Below are positions 1 to 11,102 of a stretch of DNA of 64,000 bases, piece after piece; position 1 is the first letter of the stretch, and each line of letters starts with the position of its first letter. The DNA is from Galerina marginata (Eukaryota; Basidiomycota; Agaricomycetes; Agaricales; Galerinaceae). Position numbers and translations under genes: made by a program. The notes beneath the pieces were generated by a model. The model was not told the origin of the DNA and ran no database searches. It saw nothing but the letters and a program-made list of their open reading frames with translations. The stretch covers positions 930,001-994,000 of the forward strand of contig JAECYW010000011.1 in assembly GCA_023014335.1 (NCBI GenBank). Direction: 5' to 3'.

Positions 1-1704
1 AAATGGAGTTCGTCGTCATTTGTAATTTACGTAGCTTGACTGACGAGTGCCACAGCCATGGAAGTTGTTCGAAAGTCGAAGGCCGCACGCCACGCATCCC
101 TGCGGCTTTTCCTCGAAAATCTGGCCGACCCCTCTTCTATAGTATTTCTTTTCTCACTGTATTGGGAGACAATATGACTGATACTCCCTTCGATAGCCTC
201 CACGTCCACCACAACCACTTCTCGTTTTTCTGAAGCACTTCGACGCCTCAAAGCAAACTCTGTTGGGCATTGGCCACGTCTATGTTTCTCGGCAAAGCAC
301 AGTTGCAGAGCTTGTCCCTCTCATAAATAAGAAGATGGGCTGGTCACCTTCAACTTCGTTGAGGCTTTGCGAGGTTTTTTATCTTCTTCCTGTCATGCTA
401 TACGACGAGCCTTACACAGTGATTGGTTAGGAAATACAGCCAGCGATGATTGAGCTAATGAGGATCAAGTCAACGTTCAATACAAGTGAAATTACGGACG
501 GCGACATCATCTGTTTTCATGTTGATATCCCAGAAAAGGAGTGCGTAATTATTGTTCAGGTGAATATTGTCCTGACTTTGACAGGAGCCAAAATTTAACG
601 AGTCGAGGGTTACATACCAACCCTGTCCAATTCTATGACTTCCTGTCCAACCGTGTTATGATCACTTTCCGGTCAAAAATCGAGGAACATGGGGTCAAAG
701 GCGAACTTAGTTTGATGCTGTCGAAGAAGCAGAACTATGACACAGTACGTTAACCCGACCTTCTGTACTTAATTTTTTTAATGCCCAGCCCAGATGTCAG
801 CAAAAGTCGGAGAACACCTTCGCCACGATCCAGCCAAACTGCGTTTCACCTCCACAAACGCCTCCAATGGTCGACCAAACGCCGTCGTGAATCCATCCCT
901 GAACCTCACGGTAGCTGATATCTTGGGTGTCAGCTACGCCTCTAGCGGACCGGTTATACTTTACGAAACACTTGATGTCAACACCGTCGAAATTGAGACA
1001 AAACATGGATTGAAAGTCATTTGGACAGGCATCCATAATCAAGAAGTCGCAACCCATTCGTTCTTACTCCCAAAGACAAGCACTGTGCAAGAATTGGAAA
1101 CACACCTTATCAAGCAGGTGAAGCTATCTCGCGGCGGAACTGGGAAAATTCGGTTTTTCAAAATCTCACCCGACGAAAGGGCACAGCAGGCGTTCGCAGT
1201 TGCAACGAAGATTGGCAATATCTCTGGAACTTCGGAAATCTTTGCAGAGGTATGTGGGTAGATCTATGGTAACGCTCCATTCACTTAATCTTATCTTGAA
1301 GGAAATCACTCGAGAAGAACTGGACGCTCAAGGCTCCGATAAATTGATTGACGTTTTCCACTTCTCGAAGGAAGTGTCTCGCACCCATGGCGTACCTTTC
1401 AAATTCGTCGCCAAGTTTGGCGAAAAGTTTTTGGATACCAAGAGGCGGTTGCAAGCGCGAATGGGTGTCCCAGATGCGCAAGTCGCGAAGTATCGTTTTG
1501 CCCTCCAGGTTGCAAACTTCAAACAACCCTTATACCTTGAAGATGGTGAGTTTTACAAACATTGTTGGACTCTCGGTTACTTATTTCACCCTAGACGACA
1601 TCATTTACGACGCGCTGTTCACGCCTGCTGTTCTTGGCTTGGATCATATCGATAAATCTGGTAAACCGAGGGCAGGAGCGCATCCACCTATCACTATGCG
1701 TTGA
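1..1704 (+). CDS. UBP15: Ubiquitin C-terminal hydrolase, USP7/Ubp15 type (C-terminal part; 5' end outside window)
   Basis: This is the 3' half of a deubiquitinase that removes ubiquitin from protein substrates. The catalytic domain lies upstream of the window. What remains is the C-terminal ubiquitin-like region (ICP0-binding and USP7 C2 type). Coding resumes near 56 after an acceptor at 55. Supported introns are about 138-196, 371-429, 541-584, 745-793, 1254-1300 and 1546-1595. Recognisable family stretches are LLVFLKHFDASKQTLLGIG, TDGDIICF, NPVQFYDFLSNRVMITF, KVGEHLRHDPAKLRFT, GGTGKIRFFK and the terminal LGLDHIDKSGKPRAGAH. The frame stays open through every splice and stops with TGA at 1702-1704. 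The exact edges of the first two introns are less certain than the others. The gene converges on the minus-strand R3H/G-patch gene, whose stop lies 281 bases away. Confidence 0.9.
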
Positions 1705-1985
1705 TCCTCCCAACGACGTCAATCAAGAGATTCGTCCATTGCCTTTGCCTCAGGATTGTATCTATCAACTAATTTGTATTTTTTCCGTTGACTTTACATG
1801 AATTACTCTATCGTTGTCTATATCTAGGTACCTCGTAGCCGATCTATGAAATCCAACAAGAATTAAGTCAAGGTTTTGTACAATATGACAACGTGATCAT
1901 GACGTGTCCTAGTTTATGAACAGCTCGGAAAACATGGGCGAAGTAGCTCCTCGAACTTGCAAACAACCACTCAAGAAAGAAGTGC
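1705..1985. other. Convergent 3' intergenic region
   Basis: This 281-base gap separates the stop codons of two convergent genes. It is AT-rich and presumably carries both 3' UTRs. No gene is seen. Confidence 0.6.
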
Positions 1986-4900
1986 TCATTTTGTAGCACC
2001 CAAGCCCAATTTTGTGTGCTTGATGATCGCAGTCAATGGCGCATCAAGCCCGCCTGTGAAGCCGATGCGGTCGCCTTCAGCCCAGCCCATCATAGCCAAC
2101 ATGCGGAAGCCAATGTTGCTCTCGTTCAGTTTCGGGGCAGCCTGCATAGAGCAAGAAGGTATAAAAGTGAAACCATGAGTAACCGAATCGTCTGAAAGGA
2201 CCAGTACTGTATGCAGACGAACCTTGCCAACCTCCTCACCCTCCTTATGCCTCGGCATTGACACGGGAGCCTTCCCTTTCTTATCATAAATGAACGAGTC
2301 TCCACGAGCTCCCATCCCACCGCTCCTCCTCATAATCATCGCCACCTTCCGCTCGTCCGCCGCCAACCCGCTCTTGCTCGTCTTCGTCAGCGTCGTATAC
2401 CTAGCATCGCCTTTGCCCTTGCTCAGACTCTTCAGATTAAACGCCGTCGCCATCTCATGAATGTTCTTCCGCGTTTCCTTGTTCGTCGGCGGGAGGGACA
2501 TCGTCGTGGGCCCGCCGACGTCTGCGATGAACCGCCGGATCTGTTGCACGAGCGTGGATATGTCGATGATGCGGTTCGGCAGGACGTTGATCGTCGGGTC
2601 GAGCTTGGCGGCTGCGAGCATGGCTTTGCGACCTTTTTTGCCACCCTTGTTCTTGGTCAAAGGGTCGGCGGCGGCCTCGAGACGGGCGAGGGCTCGCGCC
2701 TTTTTGTATTCGGCTTTGGTTTGGCGGTCTTTGTCCCATTGGGCTTGGAGTTCTGCAGGAAGACCGTTGCGTTTGTCTTTCTTTCGTTCTGTAGTATCAG
2801 ATTACGATCAGCAAATAGTCAGATAGATGATGATCCAATAGAACTTACTAGCAGGGCTGAAGTCCTCCATACCCTCGAAAGACCCATTGCGAACAGATCG
2901 GAAGAGTGCATTTCTCTGCTTCCTGTCCCTGCCAGTCAAGATATCCTCGTTCTCGTCCAACATATCCTGCATGCAAATCATCAGCAAGAGACTCCAAGTT
3001 TCAAACCATCCGACTGACCTGAATCTCCTGAATGAAGTCTTCATCTTCGTCCGCCCAGGTCATATTCCGTTTAATGAAGTCATCTTTGTCCTCGTCGCTC
3101 TCGTCGTCGTCAATATCTTCAAACGAAGTATTTGCCACCTTCCGCGACCTGGCTTTGTTGCGCAGCCGTTCTAGCCGAGCTTGGAAGGTTGTCCTAGGCG
3201 TCTGGTCCACATCGTCATCCTCGCTGTCGTCGTCGTCGTCGTCGCTGTCCAACAAACCCTCTCCTTTCAGATCATCCTCAAACTGAAGCGACTCTGAGAT
3301 AAGCATGGCCTCCTCCGCAGCGAGAACGTCTTCCTCCTCTTCATCCTCGCTCGACTCGTCGTCTTCGCCTTCGGAATTTTCCTCCTCAGCGCCTTCATCT
3401 TCCATCCTGATCAAATCCTCGACCCGTACATCATCCATCGTCACATGTCGGCCAGCATCAGGACCCAATAATCCTCCTACGAAACGCTTCATTGCATCCA
3501 CATCACTCGCCAGGTCAGGATCGACGTCCATACCATGACCGGCATCGCCATCGGAAGCAGCAGCGAAGAGAGGTCCGTAATCCAGGGCTCTTCCTTTGCC
3601 CTTATCTCTCTTCGTGGCCTCTGCCTCCAACCCGATCACCCCATTCGCCTTGTTTCCCTTGATCTTCTCCTTCCCTTTCCGCCTAACTAACTCAAGCAGA
3701 CCTTGATCGATCTCGTCTACCTTCCCATCAACATCGTCCTCCGAATCACCCCAGTCCAAATCCGAGTCGCCCTGCCTCCTCTCGTCCCGTCTTCGGTCGA
3801 CAAGGGGGTGCAGCAGCGCCTCTTCACGCATAGCGCCAAAAGCGCCGAATGACGTTGCTTTGCCTTTCTTGCCTCTTTTCTTGCCGTTAGCTAAGGGTAT
3901 CCCTCGCTTTTTCCTCCATGCTTTGGCTTGGCGCGGTGTGGAAACAGGTGGGACCGTCAACCGCGATGATGAGGTTTTGCTGGGTGTTAAGGATCCAGAT
4001 CCCGAGGCAACAACATTGGTAGATTGGGAGAACGAGAAAGAGAAGGAGGAAAAGGAAGGGGGTGCTGGTGTAGTAGTAGAAGTAGGAGGTGGAGGGGCAG
4101 ATCTCGAAGACGAAGTTGAAGCGGTGGAAGGAACCTGAGGAAGAGTGGCAGGCCGGACATACGGTGAAAACCGTGACGTGTCTGGGTTGGTGGTTGAATT
4201 GTTTGCGCTCGCTGAAGGTTTTTCTTCTTCATCTTGAGCACCGCTTCTGCGAGGATGAGGGGCGACGTAGACGATAACTTCGTCGTCATCGTCGTCGCAT
4301 TGTAGGCGTCCAGGCAGAAGGTCCTGAGCAGGAGCTTTCTCCGAAGGTATAGGAGCTGATTGCGTGTCGATATAAAACAGATCCGGCTGGCTATCGACAA
4401 CGATGGCGTCTACCGTTTGAGGCAGGGCAGCAACCAAAGGTACATTTGCAGGAGATGGTGTGGACATGACAATGTCGTCAGTGGATGGGGCTTCATTTGT
4501 AGCAGACAACGTTTCGTCAACCATTTTTGCAAGGTCGTCAACCACAGAGTCGCTTAAAATGGGTTGCGGAAGTTTCTCTGCCGCAAAGGTGTGGTTATTG
4601 CCTTCGGAGTGCTGTGCAGCCGGTTGTAGATGCTCCACGGTCGTAGACGAGGCACGGTTTGGATCCACGTAAAACCCAGTGAACTGTTCTTCCACGATGG
4701 TAGTTGTTTCCACTAGTTTGGACTTTCGGACTGTAGTTGTGGTTTTTACCGCGTCGGATGGGTTGAACAGCTTTCCGATATCGTTGAAATCAATCTCCTC
4801 GATTTCTTCTTTATCTTCGCCGTCGTCTTCGTTTTCCGATTCCATATGAGGGAGGTCGCCACCGCTAAAGACTCGGTAGACTCGGTCAGCGGTCGGGATG

Positions 4901-5567
4901 TGACTCTGTTCCGTGTCATCTGAAGAATGGCGAGAGTTAGTGATTTTTATGATCAAAATTAAAAGGTGAATACGTACCAACTTCTTCCACCCCAGGTTTC
5001 AGTAGTTCCTCGTCTTCTTGAAAGAGCACTTTTGTCAAGACTGAAGGTACAAACACAATTGGACGAAGAAACGGTCTCTCTTGGTACAAAAGACCAGACA
5101 ATGTATCAGAACGGCGCTGTGGACCTCCGCCACCACGACCGCGTGGAGATCCGATGCCGATGTCACTGCGCCTACCGCCGGCATGAAAATCGGGTTGGCC
5201 CCTGCCACGGCCACGGGGAGAATCATGTCCTCGTCCCCGTCCACGATTGGGGGTCGTCGTGCCAGAATTCGGTCCAGATAATTGACCACCGCGACCACCT
5301 CCTCTACCTCTTCCTCGAGGTGTAGTGCTTCCGCTCGGATTAGGCGCTGAAAACAGAATAAAATATCGTCCTTCAATCGCCCAGTGCAAACGTACCATCA
5401 GCAAACATTCGTATGCTGAAGTCTAGTTCTTCCTCTAAAAAGGTTGATCCGGGCATTCCTCGTCCATTTCCGCGTCCTCTCCGATAATCTCCTCCTCCCC
5501 CGCCTCGTCCTCTATCCCCTCTACCTCTTCCACGAAATCCTCGACCGCGTCCGTTCTCTCTCGCCAT
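1986..5567 (-). CDS. SQS1: R3H and G-patch domain protein (Sqs1-like splicing cofactor)
   Basis: This model predicts 1,093 residues from six exons: 5567-5396, 5346-4978, 4919-3019, 2966-2849, 2788-2223 and 2141-1986. All phases close. The N terminus (residues 1-180) is RGG/GRG-rich, as in RNA-binding proteins. It is followed by a long acidic, disordered middle with D/E runs. An R3H single-strand nucleic-acid-binding domain lies near residues 905-970, with the R-x3-H signature visible as ETRKNIHEMA. The protein ends in a G-patch (GFRMLAMMGWAEGDRIG, near 1050-1090). G-patch proteins activate DEAH helicases, and yeast Sqs1/Pfa1 does so for Prp43 in splicing and ribosome biogenesis. That role is inferred from the domain order. 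The ATG at 5567 was chosen because the GRG repeats start there; the upstream in-frame extension looks like 5' UTR. Confidence 0.85.
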
Positions 5568-7114
5568 GTGAGGCGGTGGTTTAAAGATCTCTAGTTTTCT
5601 CAAGTGCCTGGTTGCGTAAGGAAATTTGTATCGATCGGGAAGATAATAAGTAGAAATGAGAGTGTTAAGTAAAACTGGTTGGGATGACGAAACGGGCGTC
5701 AGAACCGTGCCGAAGTCCAAAATAATTCCAAGAAAGTCGGTTTCCCACGCAACACCAACTACCTCTTCCATCCATCCATCATGATCATCAGAGTCATAGG
5801 CAAATAATAAAGTCATGGATTATCGACGATCTTTTCTCCTTATATTTAGTGATACTGGGGTAAAATTTGTTGGAAATTGCCTGCGGTCAATGCCTGGACT
5901 CTCTGCATAACGTGCATGACTTTTTACTTGACTGCCAGTGGATCTGTATTAGGTCATCGCCGCCTTCAACACCTTCAACTTTATTCGTTCAAGTTGGAGG
6001 TCTGTCGCAATCTTTTGACACTACTAGCTAGGAAGTGATGTCAACAGGTCAATCTTGTTTGTTACAGCTTCATACTCAATGTTCAGGAGAGAATGGCTTG
6101 TATTTTTCTGTATTTTTGCACTTTTTTCCTCGATTCTCATTGTCGGATGTTTGCCTGTGCTTTCGAGATGTTTTATCAGGAGTTCTTCAGACAAGTTTTC
6201 TCTCGGTTGGTGGTCATGCACCGGTCCCGGTTACTGGCTCTACATCTGAATCCGCCAATTTGCAATCATCTCCTCTTAGACTTGTCGTACCGGCCTACCT
6301 TTGACAGCCTTGGTTGGTTTTATGGACTGTTTTCTGGGCTCGCACAGTTGCCAACAGTCGTCAGTAATGTTTGACTCTTCAACCGTACCTTCCGGCCATT
6401 CAGCCGATGCCACTGTCTTGTTGGCTGTCGTATGCCAGAGGGCCATTGTGGACCGCGAACCAGGGTTATATACCATGTCATGTCGTCTCTCGACTCCTAT
6501 TTATAGGGCGTCGTATCTTTCTTTCTTGCTCGCACGACCTTGGAAGAAATTAATTATAAGCGGAATTGGTCTACTTCTTGCTACGAACGTCCTGTGCCAC
6601 TTCTGGTTACACTGGGGACAACTTGCTCAAATAATCTCTTACTGTATTACTTGAAAAGTTCGTTCAGCCTTGCAAAACTCTCGAGTTTTGATTTCATGCC
6701 TTTGGAAGATGCCTTACATCCCGGTTCAACTTCAATCACGAATACGAACAAAATGCGCTCATGCCCTCGGTGTCACTCAACAGAATGCCGCTCGACAGTA
6801 CACCCAACGCCATATATGAATTCGCATGCTCCTGAACAGCAGAAAACTTCTTGCCGAGCAACATTCGCCTTATTCTTGGTTCTAAGTCTGTCACGGTTAA
6901 ATATCCGTTCAGGCATGACGCCTCTTCGTGGCAACAGTCGAGCTCACGATTCGTAGCGTGGTCCTGCAGCTAGAATTTGAGCACTTTCTCCGCTGTTCAC
7001 GGGGCGTCCAAAACCACATTACTCCACCAAGCGCACCAGAATAACTCGCCTGGGATGCCAGACTAGGGCCCGCATTTCTTGCTCTGTAGCCGGGGATACT
7101 GCAACCATGATCTG
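5568..7114. other. Intergenic region, no supported gene
   Basis: About 1.5 kb upstream of both flanking genes. Several short overlapping open frames occur on the plus strand (6035-6956), but none has a usable splice structure or a recognisable domain. It probably contains the promoter of the R3H/G-patch gene. Confidence 0.4.
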
Positions 7115-7121
7115 TATAAAA
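7115..7121 (+). promoter_or_regulatory. TATA box
   Basis: TATAAAA lies 62 bases before the ATG at 7183, a normal spacing for a TATA-driven fungal gene encoding a small secreted protein. Confidence 0.5.
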
Positions 7122-7182
7122 CCCTTGCAATGTTCCTGTTTTTACGAAATAACATCCTCTGAATCATTCTCGGATTCTCAAT

Positions 7183-7480
7183 ATGCGTACTACTTACCAC
7201 ACGAAAATCTTTTTCGGCATATTGTTATGGGCCTCAATGAGTGCTGCGAGCTCAGTTCTCGGAGCCACCACTAGTAGCAATTGCGTAGGCTCCGGGGGTC
7301 TCTGCGGATCCGTCAGCGGGTTGGCCTGCCCTTGTTGGTGGGCTGCCTTGTTGCGCTGGACTGTTCTACAGCACCGGCAATGTAAGCGATGGCAGCATTC
7401 AAATATTTCCCGGATCCTTTCATCAATATTTGGTTGTCTACGTCTGCAACCATCTGCCCTAGGTTTTAAACGTTGGAGGC
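7183..7480 (+). pseudogene. Small cysteine-rich secreted protein, frame-disrupted
   Basis: The open frame starts with a signal peptide (residues 1 to about 27) followed by NCVGSGGLCGSVSGL. This is the start of a small fungal secreted-protein pattern in which CVG..G.CG is followed by a PCC.GL motif. The expected continuation, GLPCCAGLFYSTGNVSDGS, is present from about 7340 but one base out of frame, and that frame stops at 7480. An imperfect repeat of about 18 bases (7323-7340 against 7341-7358, both GGCyTGCCyTTGTTG-like) sits at the break and may have caused it. No intron restores the frame. A TATA box lies upstream. It could be a pseudogene, or the sequence could contain an error. Confidence 0.4.
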
Positions 7481-8118
7481 ACCTTGAAGGCTACTCGGTT
7501 GTAGAAGTCGTCATCTACGTTCACCTTGCCGGCCGTGGCATACTCCGCCTCGAGAATAAAGAGGACACAATTCTAATAGATTTGTTATTCTGTCCTTGCC
7601 GATGGCGGGACAACTATACCAGAACCGAGAGATAGGTAGGTGAAATTTAGTTTGGTTGCCAGCACCTTGAGTCCCCTTACACACCCTCAGCAACACAACT
7701 GGGTATCAAGATGGCCTGGATTAGACGTTGGAAGATAGCTGTTTAAGCGCTGGAAGACGACGTAAATTCGGGCAAAAGGGCTTGAGCTTCCAAATTTTCT
7801 CGTTCTAAAAAGCAATAAGCTTGACTTAAAGTTATAATAAGTTATATGCGTGAATCTAAGAGGAGGTCGGTACCCACGTCGTCGGATGGAAAGCCAATCA
7901 TGCGATCTATTTCTAGAGTAAAATAAGGAGTGGTGGACATCATGCATTTCAAAAGTTGCTTGAATGGGCGCACGTCTCCACCGCATAAAAGGAGGGTATA
8001 ATCGCGTCGAAGTCGCGTCGCAAGAAGAGAACGCGCGTTCCAAAAATGGAAAGGCGGGCATCCAAAAGCCGATGGCTTAGAGTCACATGTTAATGGCGCA
8101 CGGACCACTCGCCGCCCA
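7481..8118. other. Intergenic region, nothing recognised
   Basis: No open frame here shows coding character or a family match. Confidence 0.4.
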
Positions 8119-8126
8119 TATATAAG
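8119..8126 (+). promoter_or_regulatory. TATA-like element without an assigned gene
   Basis: TATATAAG lies 86 bases before an ATG at 8212 that opens only an 18-codon frame ending at 8265. The layout resembles the promoters of small secreted-protein genes, but no product can be assigned. Confidence 0.25.
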
Positions 8127-8724
8127 GAAGACCGGGCCCATATGGAATCCCTTAGAACATACTCAATCAGGATCTGTTTACAGAAACTGACCGAGTCTCG
8201 CATTTTTACAAATGCCGCATCCTTCAAATCCACTCGATGACGCTCGCGCTACCTCGTTATACTGAGAACATGGCTTCGCTTTGCGAAGTCTCGAGGACGT
8301 TTGGTTCGTTTTCTGCTTGTGCTCGTCTGAGCCTTGCGGAATTCGAGCCAGCGAGGTTAGCGTCTGTCTGATGGATTACCTTTTCCTTATAGTCTTATCA
8401 TATGTATTACATCTGTTTTGTAGTTGGTTTTGCCTGTGAAATGATGTGCCGGAATGGGCTCTTGTTCGGTCGGTGATAAGGATCGCTATATCTAGTCTCT
8501 GCGTGTGTGGACCTCGTCACCGTGAATTAGATTGGCTTTTGGGCTGTGAAGTACGGGCGCTTATTTGACACCGCACAAGAAGTATTTGACACAAGAAGTA
8601 TGCATACATGGCAATGTCAGAGTGCTGATTTTCCATCCACTGCTGCAAAAACTAGCAGTGAAAGTTGATCGAACAACAGCTGAGGCTAACACAGTATGGA
8701 GTGGGATTATAACCAGATTCTTAT

Positions 8725-9839
8725 TCACCGACAGCTGCTGTCCGGCAGATGCCACACCCCACCAATCCCATTCTTTCCCTTAAAAAACACCAGATTAAAT
8801 TTTGACAAAGCTATAGGGGAAACAATCATGGCTCACCCAGTCAACACAAGAAACCGGTCTGGCGAAATGTATGCCCTTGATAATGGTAGGCGTCGTACTG
8901 CACATGGCCTTCCAATCGTCGCCTTGTTGGAGGTACTGAAGGTGAGCGTCGTATACCTGGAAATTGTGCGCCAGATTGAATATCATAAATCGACGATGAG
9001 GGCCACAAAAGAAATACGTACTCGAACCCCATTCATACAACTCTAAGAGGGCGTGATCAGCTTTGAAAAATAAGAGAATCAAAAGCAAAGAAAGTACCTT
9101 GTCCTTAAAGTTGTCCCACCATGGACGGCATACTGGCTCATCGGAATTGACGGTCCAGTGCCCAGTGACTCGGCCGCAGATACCCTGTAAAGAAACTCGT
9201 CGATCAGCAAGTAATTCGCTGAGTTCTTGTGGGCCAGATACCTGATCCTCGCAGCGGTCTGGAAACCATGGCTTGCCATGGATGATAATCGGCTTCTTCT
9301 GGCATTCAGAAATCGCGTCAAAACCCAGAGGCACGTTTGCCAAAGTGGCGGTATACTCCCTGGTGCCGTAGCTCAGGCATTGTTGTTCGGCGTCTAATCC
9401 TAGCCCAGGCAATCCGATTCCTCTGGCTGGTCTCTTTCTCTTTCTGCGCTTTACGCTGGCTGGCCACTTGCTCCTTCTGCGCTTCACGCTCCTTAGCCCA
9501 CCTCGACCTTTCATTTTCCATGAAAGTTAAGTCGGATTTCCACTTTCCTTCGGTCTCTGCCCATTGGCGCCGAAGACTCTCGTGTTGATGTGAAGCTATC
9601 AGTTCGTTCGAGATGAATCCGATGGCGAAAGTAACGAGGATAAGGAAGATTACGAAGAAATTGTGGTATTGCGGGGTCAAGCGTTTTGGCAAGAGGCTTT
9701 CTTGGTCCAAGGTTCCATATGTTTGTCTGGGCAAGAGATCATCACTTCCACCGGAGGGGGAAGTGTGTTCAAGTTGCGCCTGAACATAAGAAGGTGGCGA
9801 GAAATGCACAGAACGCCTGCTTTCCTGGTGTTGTGCCAT
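8725..9839 (-). CDS. Agaricomycete-type single-pass membrane protein with cysteine-rich lumenal domain (apparent frame break)
   Basis: Exons read 9839-9242 (broken), 9184-9098, 9042-9022 (21 nt), 8956-8837 and 8778-8725. The N-terminal tail is followed by one membrane segment (FFVIFLILVTFAIGFI, near residue 60). Next comes a charged coiled-coil rich in K/E/Q, then a lumenal domain with conserved blocks (CLSYGTREYTATLANVP, GHWTV, WWDNFKDK, GDDWKAMCSTTP) ending in CR-stop. I recognise this block order from many uncharacterised agaric proteins; no biochemical role is known to me. Between the coiled coil and CLSYGTREY, near 9400-9415, the frame shifts by one base with no credible intron. It is therefore a recent pseudogene, a sequence error, or an intron I cannot recognise. 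A TATA-like tract (9926-9938) precedes the start. Confidence 0.55.
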
Positions 9840-11102
9840 CGTTTTCTCGATGGCCAATGTATTGGCGTAGATGCGCAGACCTGGTGCAAGCTAAGAAGTC
9901 CGACAGGCGTCGGAGCAGGAGGGGGCATATATATATGCATCACCGGAGGCAAACCCCAGGGCACTTGACATGTACACGATATCTTGTAAACTTACACGTT
10001 TCGAAGCAGATCAGTAGTAGATCGAAAAATTTGGCTCCAAATTTCCCTCGAGGAAATATGCGCGGCTTCCAAAGACATGCGTTATTGCAAAGGCTGTTGT
10101 GGTTAAGTGAGCCAATCAAAAAACTTGTTAGTTACATTTTTCTTCGTTGTAATTACCTATAATCTTCCAGGACCTCGGGCCCAGCAAATCCAAGCAGTCG
10201 CTTAAGATGGGATGCTGGTGAAGGAGTAAATTGCGACTTGGAATAAATCCGCATTAAACCTCATTGCATACATGAGGCGAGAATTGCCTGGAATACGGTC
10301 GTCACAATCACTGATTCTTCTGTTTTGGCATCGGTTGAACGGCCAGGTGCAAGATAAAATGAACAGAAGTCTTCAGAGCCTGGTAATGGACGCTCTTACA
10401 TAGTATTTCCTCTCCGAATCTTGGGGCCGCAGTAATTAACGGCATCGGTCAACTATGTAGGCAGGTCGTGTTCTTGACAAAATCTGCTTATCCTGGACCA
10501 ACTAGTAGAGAGTTCATTGCCAAGGTTTTTCGTGAAGTCAAAACCTCAGAGCACTAAAATGCTTGGACCGAAACATTCTGTGCCGATGACCAGAGAAACG
10601 GGGACGGAAGCCGTGGTCCATTCTTGCATCGATTCCGCTCGGGGTCAGATTTTTTGCGCTGCCGTTGGAGCTCGTTGGAGTTTCTGTGCGCTACCCGCTG
10701 ACCTCCGATCGCTGCTCTCCGAGGTGTGATCCGTTTGATGGTACCCAGCGCAATATTTCATCATAAGCGGTGTCCACAGCCCGAACGAGTCCGGTGTCCC
10801 CATCTGCTCTCCCATGTCAGAAATTGAGACATTCTGTGGCAAGAGTTGTGAGGCATAACACGAACGTGTCGTCCTGTATTCTTCCGAGATACTTAGTTCG
10901 TAGCAACACAAATGGAGGTTGAAAGGCCTGTGTATTGCCAAGGCCGGGCAATCGTGGGAGTGAATGATGAACCGGAGGCGTAGTTGCCATTTTCGGGAAT
11001 TCGCCGGGAAGTCGGAATTGTAATCGGGAGTCGGTTGCCGCTGAATTGGGGCTACTTTCCAACAACGCTCACCCTTTGACCGTCGACGACACTTCTCCCC
11101 CA
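9840..11102. other. Divergent intergenic region
   Basis: This region separates two divergently oriented genes and so probably holds both promoters. A CATATATATATGC tract at 9926-9938 sits at TATA distance from the minus-strand start. No further gene is seen. Confidence 0.45.

Noticed and set aside
3030..4280. Plus-strand Ser-rich open frames over the R3H/G-patch gene
   Set aside because: They are antisense shadows of Asp/Glu repeats in the minus-strand gene.
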